Origin: CAYGKP01 sp964350605
GTDB taxonomy: Bacteria > Bacteroidota > Bacteroidia > Cytophagales > JAAEPT01
Assembly: GCA_964350605.1 (NCBI GenBank)
Contig: CAYGKP010000016.1
Span: forward strand, 1 to 22,415
Reading direction: 5' to 3'
Length of the DNA: 22,415 nucleotides
How positions within the stretch are numbered: position 1 is the stretch's first letter; each line of letters begins with the position of its first letter. The position numbers were made by a program, and so were the translations under genes. Below the pieces are notes generated by a model. The model searched no databases. It had not been told where the DNA came from and saw only the letters and a list, made by a program, of their open reading frames with translations. Of the stretch, positions 16,061 to 22,415 are shown piece by piece.

Positions 16061-16853
16061 GAGAGAATGTGGGGTGTGCCGGATCATAAATGTAATACAA
16101 GCCGAGGCGGCTGTGGAACATGGTTTTAGCTTCCCAATCAAACTCAATGTCAGAAATACCAAATAATTGATTCATGGTAATGGCCTCTCGCTCCATTTGC
16201 GAATAGCCCTTTTCCTTATGATATCCATCATAGATGTACTGAATGGTTATTAGTTCGATGTTGTCTTTGTACAGTTGTGTCACTCGGTTCCAAGAGGGTT
16301 TGTGGCTGATTTGTTTCTTAATGCTATCTAGATGTCTCTCTGAGTCGTCCCCGTAAACCGATACGCCACCCTCTTCTATGTGTTTCTGCTCGTGAACTAG
16401 CGTACTGACTAGATTCCACTTTGTATTGAGCAGACGATGAATTCTGTTCCCGTAAATGTTGAGTTGGATCGCTCTCGAACTCGAAAAGGTGGAAAGGAGC
16501 TTCCCTCCAAGCCTTGGAGTTTCTACCCAGAACTTAGCTGCACCTGAGAAGCTCAACAACTTGTAGTAGTGATTCAGAATGCCGTAGCCCAATGTCTTCG
16601 AACGTTGAGCAGAAGCACTCATTGGGAACTTGTAAAACGGTGTCGCTTGGCTGATAAGCGATTGGGGCGCGATGGGTTTCCTGTTGGCAGCGTGGACTTT
16701 CTTAAGCCGTTCAATCTTTGGGGTTTCCAAGATGTAGATCTGATCCCGTGTGGGGGAAGAGCCGGGCGCAGTACCCAGGTATTCTCCTGCATCAGAAAAC
16801 AGATCATGGCCTAACGGCACATCGTTGGCGGCATTCTTGAGTTTATCGAACAT
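16047..16853 (-). CDS. HExxH metallopeptidase-like protein, possible toxin effector
   Basis: This 268-residue protein has no signal peptide or membrane segment. It has a zinc-metallopeptidase motif HEQKH (154-158) in a helix context (NLVSTLVHEQKHIEEGG), and a possible third ligand, Glu221 or Glu223, in QMEREAI about 65 residues later. The N-terminal segment NDVPLGHDLFSDAGEYLGT...DQIYIL resembles the short linker module that precedes C-terminal toxin domains in Bacteroidetes RHS-type and other polymorphic toxins (from memory, unverified). A stop codon lies two codons upstream of the ATG, so it is a free-standing gene. Low GC (21 of 60 in row 16201-16260) sets it apart from its neighbours. It overlaps a lipoprotein gene by 14 bases. 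Confidence 0.7.
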   Translation of the reverse strand: MFDKLKNAANDVPLGHDLFSDAGEYLGTAPGSSPTRDQIYILETPKIERLKKVHAANRKPIAPQSLISQATPFYKFPMSASAQRSKTLGYGILNHYYKLLSFSGAAKFWVETPRLGGKLLSTFSSSRAIQLNIYGNRIHRLLNTKWNLVSTLVHEQKHIEEGGVSVYGDDSERHLDSIKKQISHKPSWNRVTQLYKDNIELITIQYIYDGYHKEKGYSQMEREAITMNQLFGISDIEFDWEAKTMFHSRLGLYYIYDPAHPTFSHARP

Positions 16854-16947
16854 AAATCAGCAGTTTGATTTGCCCGCAAGAACTAAGCGATTCGCCGGCC
16901 GGTAGTGTAAAGTTGGAACCAGCACTTTCCGCACCCTACCTTCCCCC

Positions 16948-17844
16948 ATGCCCCACGGCCTTCCTCCTTCCCTGCGTTCCGCTGTCGAGTCCCAATGGGA
17001 AAGTGTCTTCGGTGGGCCCTTGCGCATCGACGGCTTCAAAGCGACCACTGGTGGTTGCATCAACAACACGGGCGTGGTGGCGACCAGCGAGGGGCCGCTC
17101 TTTCTCAAGTGGAACGACAGGGCCCGTTACCCCCGCATGTTCGAGTTGGAAGCCAAGGGCCTGCGCAGCCTCTCGGAAGCGGGCGGCTTGCAGATTCCCC
17201 AGGTCCATCTGTTCGGCGAGGACCAGACCCACAGCTACCTATTAACCGAAGCCATTGTGGCCGAGACCGTCAAGCTCTCCTATTGGGAGGAACTGGGCGC
17301 GGGGCTCGCGACCATCCATCGGCACAGTTGGGATGCGTTCGGGGCCGAGGCCGACAACTACTTGGGTTCGGTGCCCCAACGCAACACCGCAGCGAAGGAT
17401 TGGCCGACCTTTTTCATCGAACATCGCCTAATGCCCAACGTGCAGCGGGCCGTGGACCAGGGCGAATTGCCCAATGAAGTGGTGCGCCAGTTTGAAGCCC
17501 TCTACCCCAAACTCGACGACTGGCTGGCGACCGACGAGCCGCCTTCCCTCCTGCACGGCGATTTGTGGAGCGGCAACCTGATGACGGGCAAAGCGGGCAA
17601 CCCCGTCCTGATCGACCCGGCGGTGTATTACGGCCACCGCGAGACGGAGATTGCCTTTACGACCCTATTCGGGCGTTTTTCCCTGGCGTTCTATGATGCC
17701 TACGACGAGGCGTATCCCCTGCCCAAAGGTTCGGCCGAGCGGGCGGATCTCTACAACCTTTACCCCCTTTTGATCCACGTGATCCTGTTTGGGTCGGGCT
17801 ACTTGGGCCAGGTGCGCCAGATTCTCAAAACGTACCTGCGCTAG
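16948..17844 (+). CDS. Fructosamine kinase family protein
   Basis: This 298-residue kinase of the aminoglycoside-phosphotransferase-like fold phosphorylates ketoamines formed on glycated proteins or small amines, leading to their removal. It shows the N-terminal loop GGCINNTGVV (about 35-44), the ATP-lysine strand LFLKW (Lys54), catalytic HGDLWSGN (203-210, Asp205), the metal-binding IDPAVYYGHRETEIAFT (Asp223), and the family-specific C-terminal part LYNLYPLLIHVILFGSGYLGQ. The length is normal for the family. The upstream 94 bases separate it from the divergent low-GC island, and it ends 12 bases from the convergent gene downstream. The natural substrate cannot be deduced. Confidence 0.92.
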   Translation: MPHGLPPSLRSAVESQWESVFGGPLRIDGFKATTGGCINNTGVVATSEGPLFLKWNDRARYPRMFELEAKGLRSLSEAGGLQIPQVHLFGEDQTHSYLLTEAIVAETVKLSYWEELGAGLATIHRHSWDAFGAEADNYLGSVPQRNTAAKDWPTFFIEHRLMPNVQRAVDQGELPNEVVRQFEALYPKLDDWLATDEPPSLLHGDLWSGNLMTGKAGNPVLIDPAVYYGHRETEIAFTTLFGRFSLAFYDAYDEAYPLPKGSAERADLYNLYPLLIHVILFGSGYLGQVRQILKTYLR

Positions 17845-17856
17845 CCCTCCAGGCAA

Positions 17857-18393
17857 TTACTTGCCCTCGATCGCCGATTTGAGCGACTGATAGGCGTCGA
17901 GCAAACAGGCCTCCGTTTCGGTTTTGAAGAGGCCGGGGCGCGTCTTGTAGTCGCCGTTCTTCTTCTGGCCTTTGCCGAGTGGGACGAACAAGGCGGTCGG
18001 CTTCAAGGGGCGCGGCGCGAACTCGCCTTGGTACGCCTCCTGCTCTTCGGTGTAGCTGACCTCTCCGATCCAGACTTTGCAGTTGCCCGCATCGCAACTG
18101 AGCTCCACTTGATAGTAGATGCGGTCCACCATCAACTGATCCAACACTTTGGACTCGAACTGACAGGCTGCCCCGCCGCCTTTCACGGTCGTTGGTTGGC
18201 TTGTCACATCGGATTGGAGAGTTCCCTTAATCCAGCCAGTGGCGCGGTCCAGTAGTACTTCGGCGCTTTCCCCCTCAACTAGGATGACCTCTTCGATATA
18301 GAGGTTCTCGTCGGTGTAGCGGATGTCTTGGGCCTGTGCGCGGAGGCTCGTGAGCAGCAGTGCAGCGAGGGCGAAAAGGTGACGTGGCTTCAT
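17857..18393 (-). CDS. Secreted DUF4468-like protein
   Basis: This 178-residue protein has a Sec signal peptide (MKPRHLFALAALLLTSLRAQAQ). The mature segment VEGESAEVLLDRATGWIKGTL resembles the opening of DUF4468 domains, a Bacteroidetes TBP-like fold in which V-x-G-x-S-x-x-x-L-x-x-R-A-x-x-W-I is conserved. Then come beta-rich stretches with GGGAACQFESK and VDRIYYQVELSCDAGNCKVWIGEVSY. Three cysteines in the mature chain could form disulphides. It is the last gene of the minus-strand unit with lpoB and the TPR lipoprotein, 22 bases after the latter's stop. The DUF4468 assignment is from pattern memory and moderate in strength. Function unknown. Confidence 0.8.
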   Translation of the reverse strand: MKPRHLFALAALLLTSLRAQAQDIRYTDENLYIEEVILVEGESAEVLLDRATGWIKGTLQSDVTSQPTTVKGGGAACQFESKVLDQLMVDRIYYQVELSCDAGNCKVWIGEVSYTEEQEAYQGEFAPRPLKPTALFVPLGKGQKKNGDYKTRPGLFKTETEACLLDAYQSLKSAIEGK

Positions 18394-18415
18394 GAAGGAA
18401 GCTAGGGATTTTTTC

Positions 18416-19807
18416 CTACCTCACCCCCAACTGCGGGCTATGCAACACCACCACCTGCACCCCGCCGTCCTCGATCAGGGCGTGGACGGGCAGGGTGAGC
18501 TCCCGCCCGTCGGGCGACAGGCAATGCAACTGCAAATCGTGCTCGCCCACGGGCAGCGTCGCCCGTACGTAGCCAATCTCGCCCGGCAAGGTGGCCCAGT
18601 TGCGCGTATCGGCCTGCTCGGTCGCCGCATTGATCAGGCCGACAATTAGGCCCAAGCCCTCGTTCTCCTCTTCGGCCAAGGCCTCCAACCCCTTCTTGAT
18701 CGCGAGGCGCAAGAGCACCTGCCCGATCTCCTCTACCATCCGCTGGCGTAAGGAAAGCTGCGCCACCTCGGTCACGTTCATGGCCCGGTCCACCGCCACC
18801 TGCTGGCCTTCCACTTGCAAGTAGGCGCTGTGGTAGCGCGGCTTGCGGACCTTGTAGCTCGGAAAGGCCACGCGCAGGACGCTCAGGTTGCTGAGGGCCT
18901 TCTGCTCGGTTTCGTCCACGGGGATGGCATAGACGTAGTCCAAGTTGTCGTCCGGGTCGGTGAAATTGATGTAGCCTCCGCCCTCGGCCGCCACGAAGGT
19001 GAACGAGGTTTCCTCCTTGTAGGGACCCAGGCCGTTGTGCCAGAGGACGACCACATCACCATAACCCTCCGGCTCGGAGTAGAACTGGCCGAAGGCCTCC
19101 ACATAAGTTTCATACTCCTGCTGCAAGCCGCTGCGGTACGAGGTACGCAAGAGGTCCTCGCGCAGCCCGGCGGGCACCCCAACGCCCAATGTCGGCCCCA
19201 GGTCGATGTACAGCTCGTAGGCATTCCGATAGGCAATGAAGGCGTTGTTCTGATCGCCCATCGCCTCGTAGCTAATGCCTATCATCAGGTGGATGAAGGG
19301 CTCGCGTTGGTAGCGGACTTCGCGCTTGTAGCGGGCCGAAAGCAGCCCCAGGCGCACGTCCATCCGGCGGCATTCGACCAGGGCATCCTCGTACCGCTCG
19401 GCCATCAGGGCGTTGAGGGCTTTGTAGTACGGGATCAACAGCACCTCATGATCCTCGCCCATGTAGGTCCTCGCCAAGGGGTTGGTCACGTAGGACAACA
19501 CGACCTGCCCGGCATTCTGGCGGTTCACATCGGTGAACTGATACGCCTTCTCGAAGAAGTAATCCGAGCTGTCGATCTGGCCCAGGAGGTGGTGCACCAC
19601 CCCGCGGTCCAAGTAGTAGAGCAACTGGTCCTTGCCCCGCGACTTCTTTTCCAGCTTTTCGAGCTGCCTCAGTGCCTGGTGGTACTCGCCCTGCACAAAA
19701 CGGCTGTTGAACTCGATGCGCTTGGTGTAGTACGACGCGCAGCCACTCACCCCCACCGCAAGCGGCAGGAAGAGGAGAAACGTCAGCCGAAGCGCCCGGG
19801 CCTTCAT
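18416..19807 (-). CDS. COG3014-type TPR lipoprotein
   Basis: This 463-residue protein has a lipoprotein signal peptide and lipobox VSGC (Cys23). Residues about 35-215 form TPR-like helical repeats (GEYHQALRQLEKLEKK; DSSDYFFEKAYQF; RYEDALVECRRMDVRL; DQNNAFIAYRNAYELY). The second half contains VVVLWHNGLGPYKEE and YAIPV, then RHxx-rich motifs and a beta-rich end (GEHDLQLHCLSPDGRELT). This layout matches a group of uncharacterised bacterial lipoproteins (COG3014 type) that I recall occurring next to LpoB. It lies 19 bases downstream of the lpoB gene, so the same transcript is likely. The context points to a role in cell-envelope or peptidoglycan assembly. Confidence 0.85.
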   Translation of the reverse strand: MKARALRLTFLLFLPLAVGVSGCASYYTKRIEFNSRFVQGEYHQALRQLEKLEKKSRGKDQLLYYLDRGVVHHLLGQIDSSDYFFEKAYQFTDVNRQNAGQVVLSYVTNPLARTYMGEDHEVLLIPYYKALNALMAERYEDALVECRRMDVRLGLLSARYKREVRYQREPFIHLMIGISYEAMGDQNNAFIAYRNAYELYIDLGPTLGVGVPAGLREDLLRTSYRSGLQQEYETYVEAFGQFYSEPEGYGDVVVLWHNGLGPYKEETSFTFVAAEGGGYINFTDPDDNLDYVYAIPVDETEQKALSNLSVLRVAFPSYKVRKPRYHSAYLQVEGQQVAVDRAMNVTEVAQLSLRQRMVEEIGQVLLRLAIKKGLEALAEEENEGLGLIVGLINAATEQADTRNWATLPGEIGYVRATLPVGEHDLQLHCLSPDGRELTLPVHALIEDGGVQVVVLHSPQLGVR

Positions 19808-19826
19808 GGCGCAGCGTCAAGGCCCG

Positions 19827-20405
19827 CTAGTTGCGGACGATCTTTTTGATCTCTTTCGAATCGAGCCAGACCTTCTCGTTGGTCTCGACCGAAGCGAGCT
19901 CCTGGCTGATCTTGTAGGTCACCACGCGGTCCTTCTTGCCCGGATCAACGGTCGAAGAGATCACGGTGAACAGCATGTAGTCAGCTCCAACCTCGCGGCC
20001 CCATTGCTTGATGGTGGCCTCGCTGGCGAATTCGTGTTGCTCGGCGCGTTCCTGGCGCAGCTTGGCGCGGAACTCAGGGTCCTGCACCACGCGCACCTTT
20101 CCGGTGCGGATGAACTCCTTCTCCAACTCTTTGGTGAACTCCTCGGCGTCGATGTGCTCGTGGCTCTTGTTGCGCACGGGGCCAACGATGACCACGGGAA
20201 TCTTCCCGGTTGCGGCTTGATGGCGTTCGTACCACGGCGAGTAGAACACACTGGGGATCATCTCCTCGGCCACCAAACGTGCATCGGTCGAGTTCCAACT
20301 GCCCGAGCGATCGGTCACCGAGTTGGGGTCAACGCGCTGGACTTTGGGCTTGCAGGCCTGGGTGAGCGGGGCAAGCACGAGGAGTAAAAGCAGAAAACGT
20401 TTCAT
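19827..20405 (-). CDS. lpoB: LpoB-like penicillin-binding protein activator
   Basis: This 192-residue lipoprotein starts at ATG 20405 with lipobox LTQAC (Cys18). In enterobacteria, LpoB is an outer-membrane lipoprotein that stimulates the bifunctional peptidoglycan synthase PBP1b. The mature domain shows the family plan: IPVVIVGPVRNKSHEHIDAEEFTKELEKEFIRTGKVRVV, then QERAEQHEFASE, then GREVGADYMLFTVISS and a final beta strand. No long disordered proline-rich linker of the E. coli type is present; only about 35 residues precede the domain. Frames upstream of ATG 20405 add no signal-like sequence. Family assignment is good, while partner specificity in Bacteroidota is unknown. Confidence 0.85.
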   Translation of the reverse strand: MKRFLLLLLVLAPLTQACKPKVQRVDPNSVTDRSGSWNSTDARLVAEEMIPSVFYSPWYERHQAATGKIPVVIVGPVRNKSHEHIDAEEFTKELEKEFIRTGKVRVVQDPEFRAKLRQERAEQHEFASEATIKQWGREVGADYMLFTVISSTVDPGKKDRVVTYKISQELASVETNEKVWLDSKEIKKIVRN

Positions 20406-20600
20406 CGGTGCGGTGGGGAGCTGGCAGTAAGAAGTGGTAAGGTAGCTTTTCATTGGGCGCGATTCAATCCAATAAACTAGGATTCGGGAAAGCAAAACAC
20501 GTGCCGAGCGACGGCAGCGGCTTGTGTTTCTAGCCCGTGGGTTGGAACTTATGGCAACTCACCCAAAATCAAGCGTTACTCTACTCGACAAGCCCCTCCT
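20406..20600. promoter_or_regulatory. Divergent promoter region between lpoB and icd, with a hairpin
   Basis: This 195-base spacer separates two divergent genes and must hold promoters for both. The only clear structure is an imperfect hairpin at 20495-20529: arms AAACACGTGCCG and CGGCTTGTGTTT pair at 10 of 12 positions with an 11-base loop, followed by a C and a stop-like tag. Because no gene ends here, a terminator role is unlikely; an operator or a structured icd leader is possible. I could not assign -33/-7 elements with confidence. Confidence 0.3.
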
Positions 20601-22061
20601 TTGCCTACCACCCATTCTACCCCTCCTGCTCCCATCACCGTCGCCCATGGCGACGGCATCGGCCCCGAAATCATGGGGGCTACCTTACGAATCCTAGAAG
20701 CCGGCGGCGCGGCCCTTGACATCACACCCATCGAAGTCGGCGAAGAAGTGTACAAACGCGGCATTTCGGCGGGCATCACGCCCGAAGCCCTGGCGGCCCT
20801 TAGCCGCACCAAAGTGGTCCTCAAGGCCCCTATCACAACGCCTCAAGGGGGCGGCTACAAGAGCCTAAACGTCACCATTCGCAAAACATTTGGCCTCTTC
20901 GCCAACGTGCGCCCCTGCATCGCCTACTCGCCCTACGTGCAGACCAAACATCCGAAAATGGACCTGGTGGTCATTCGCGAGAACGAAGAGGACACCTATG
21001 GGGGCATTGAGCACCGCCAGACTCAGGAGGTCACCCAATGCCTGAAGCTCATCACCGTGCCGGGCTCCGAGAAGATCGTCCGCTATGCCTTCGAGTACGC
21101 GCGGGCGTTTGGGCGTAAGAAGATCACGTGCATGACCAAGGACAACATCATGAAGTTGACCGATGGGCTGTTTCACAAAACCTTCGACCGGGTGGCCAAG
21201 GAGTACCCCGAGATCGAGACCGATCATTTGATCATCGACATCGGCATGGCCCGCGTGGCCGATTCGCCCGACCGATTTGATGTCATTGTCATGCCGAACC
21301 TCTACGGCGACATCCTCTCCGATGTGGCCGCACAATTGACCGGGTCGGTGGGCCTGGTGGGTACAGCGAACATTGGGAACGAAATCGCCATGTTCGAGGC
21401 CATTCACGGTTCTGCACCTGATATCGCGGGCAAAGGCATTGCTAACCCTTCAGGGCTGCTGTTGGCGGGTGTGCAGATGCTCGTTTACCTGGGCCAAACC
21501 GAAGCTGCCGAGCGCATCCACAACGCCTGGCTGAAGACGCTGGAAGATGGCGTTCATACGGGCGACCTGCACCGCGAGGGCATGACTGTCGAACAGGTGG
21601 GCACCCAGGGCTTTGCCGATGCGGTGATCGAACGCATGGGCCAAACGCCTACAACTCTTAAGGCTGTGTCCTACGCCGGGTCGAAACGAATCCCCACCAT
21701 TAAAGCCAAAGGTATCCCGCTCCAAGAGAAGAAACTGGTCGGTGTGGACGTGTTCGTTGAGTTCGCCGAACGCAACCCCGACAAGCTGGGCAAGCTCCTC
21801 AAACCACACAGCGGCGGGCCCTTCTCCCTGTTGATGATAACCAACCGAGGCACAAAAGTATGGCCAAACGGTGCGCCGGAAACCTTCAGCACCGACCATT
21901 GGCGGTGTCGCTTCAGCTCACCCAAACTGACGGTGGGCACCTTCGACGACGTCTTAGCGCTCCAGCAGAAGCTGAACGCTGCCGGGGTTGCGGTTATCAA
22001 GACTGAAAATCTCTACACCTTCGACGGCGAGCCGGGCTTCTCGCTGGGTCAAGGCCAATAG
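20601..22061 (+). CDS. icd: NADP-dependent isocitrate dehydrogenase, long form
   Basis: This TCA-cycle enzyme oxidises isocitrate to 2-oxoglutarate. The protein has 486 residues. The N-terminal AHGDGIGPEIM and the substrate-binding SLNVTIRKTFGLFANVRPC and VVIRENEEDTYGGIEH identify the isocitrate/isopropylmalate dehydrogenase fold. Metal-binding aspartates lie in NLYGDILSDVAAQL, and the cofactor region is EAIHGSAPDIAGKGIANPSG. An extra C-terminal domain of about 150 residues, starting near KRIPTIKAKG, marks the long bacterial form. The only suitable start is TTG 20601, which gives MPTTHSTPPAPITVAHGDG, the usual distance to AHGDG; the nearest ATG (20551) is out of frame. Its stop is 11 bases from the convergent glycosyltransferase. 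Confidence 0.93.
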   Translation: MPTTHSTPPAPITVAHGDGIGPEIMGATLRILEAGGAALDITPIEVGEEVYKRGISAGITPEALAALSRTKVVLKAPITTPQGGGYKSLNVTIRKTFGLFANVRPCIAYSPYVQTKHPKMDLVVIRENEEDTYGGIEHRQTQEVTQCLKLITVPGSEKIVRYAFEYARAFGRKKITCMTKDNIMKLTDGLFHKTFDRVAKEYPEIETDHLIIDIGMARVADSPDRFDVIVMPNLYGDILSDVAAQLTGSVGLVGTANIGNEIAMFEAIHGSAPDIAGKGIANPSGLLLAGVQMLVYLGQTEAAERIHNAWLKTLEDGVHTGDLHREGMTVEQVGTQGFADAVIERMGQTPTTLKAVSYAGSKRIPTIKAKGIPLQEKKLVGVDVFVEFAERNPDKLGKLLKPHSGGPFSLLMITNRGTKVWPNGAPETFSTDHWRCRFSSPKLTVGTFDDVLALQQKLNAAGVAVIKTENLYTFDGEPGFSLGQGQ

Positions 22062-22072
22062 GTCGACAATCC

Positions 22073-22415
22073 TTACGACAGGAGACGACCCAGCATAGCG
22101 TCGTACTGCGGAGCCATGCGCGACCAATCGAAGGAACGGGCGCATTCCTGTAAGGCACTCGTGTCGGGTCGTTTGGGCCAGTCGGCGAGTAGAGTCCGAA
22201 GGCGGCTAAGCAAGTTGTCGTCGGTTTCATAGAGAAAGTCTGAGCCCCACAATTCGGGATAGACCAACCGATTAGGCAACAGCGGCACACAACCCGCTGC
22301 GATCGCTTCGGCCACGCTGATGCCAAAAAACTCCTGGGCACTGGTGACGGGCAAAATGTCGGCGCGTTGCATGAGACTCAGGTACTCGGCCCGACTTTCG
22401 GCGTACCCCCAATGA
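22073..22415 (-). CDS. Glycosyltransferase resembling tRNA-queuosine mannosyltransferase (C-terminal part)
   Basis: The gene enters from the right edge; 114 codons up to the stop at 22073 are present. The frame reads HWGYAESRAEYLSL, then QRADILPVTSAQEFFGISV, AEAIAAGCVPLLPNRLVYPEL and FLYETDDNLLSRL. The block EFFGIS-x-x-EA-x-x-x-GC-x-P-L-x-P-x-x-L-x-YPE is the C-terminal signature of the GTDC1/QTMAN group (DUF3524 plus GT4), which attaches mannose to queuosine in tRNA in animals. The family histidine before EFFG is glutamine here. Whether the bacterial protein modifies queuosine is unknown. A general GT4 glycosyltransferase is the cautious alternative. Confidence 0.75.
   Translation of the reverse strand, partial: HWGYAESRAEYLSLMQRADILPVTSAQEFFGISVAEAIAAGCVPLLPNRLVYPELWGSDFLYETDDNLLSRLRTLLADWPKRPDTSALQECARSFDWSRMAPQYDAMLGRLLS

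Noticed and set aside
17852..17865. Small hairpin GGCAA/TTGCC between convergent genes
   Set aside because: A 5-bp stem overlapping a stop codon and without a T-run is too weak to call a terminator.
18815..19849. Long plus-strand open frame of 344 codons
   Set aside because: It lies antisense to the TPR lipoprotein and lpoB, which have clear signal peptides and family features; GC-rich antisense frames of this length are expected.
20865..21407. Minus-strand open frame within icd
   Set aside because: Antisense to conserved isocitrate dehydrogenase sequence, and histidine-rich nonsense composition.

Overview
The window looks like a scaffold from a fairly GC-rich Bacteroidota (Bacteroidetes) genome, perhaps a flavobacterium-like lineage. 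The reasons are the Bacteroidetes-type topoisomerase IV subunits, the many secreted or lipid-anchored proteins with no recognisable function, a DUF4468-like protein, and few Shine-Dalgarno sequences. A run of 10 Ns at 443-452 shows it is an assembled scaffold. I see no rRNA, tRNA, CRISPR array, insertion sequence or phage genes.

Layout. (1) 1-7350: the two topoisomerase IV genes, parC (cut by the left edge and crossed by the N gap) and parE, lie on the minus strand about 3.6 kb apart. Between them, on the plus strand, are a small lipoprotein, a secreted zinc-finger-like protein and an ArnT/GT39-type membrane glycosyltransferase, followed by a ~190-base hairpin-rich repeat. parE leads two small downstream genes. 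(2) 7471-8779: two tandem paralogues with a zinc ribbon and a TerB-like helical C-terminus. (3) 8921-15105: a minus-strand series reading thioredoxin-like protein, DUF389 membrane protein, four related secreted beta-sandwich proteins, methylglyoxal synthase, and a small conserved Bacteroidetes protein. (4) 15203-16853: a low-GC island with an HExxH metallopeptidase-like protein whose 3' end overlaps a lipoprotein gene; this is a candidate toxin-immunity pair. (5) 16948-22415: a fructosamine-kinase family gene; a minus-strand operon of LpoB, a TPR lipoprotein (COG3014 type) and a DUF4468-like protein; an NADP-isocitrate dehydrogenase; and the C-terminal part of a glycosyltransferase resembling tRNA-queuosine mannosyltransferase.

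The most interesting points are a composite motif containing a perfect DnaA box upstream of both parC and parE, the possible effector-immunity pair, the array of secreted paralogues, the zinc ribbon-TerB pair, and the queuosine-mannosyltransferase-like gene. All functional statements rest on motifs read by eye; no database search was run.
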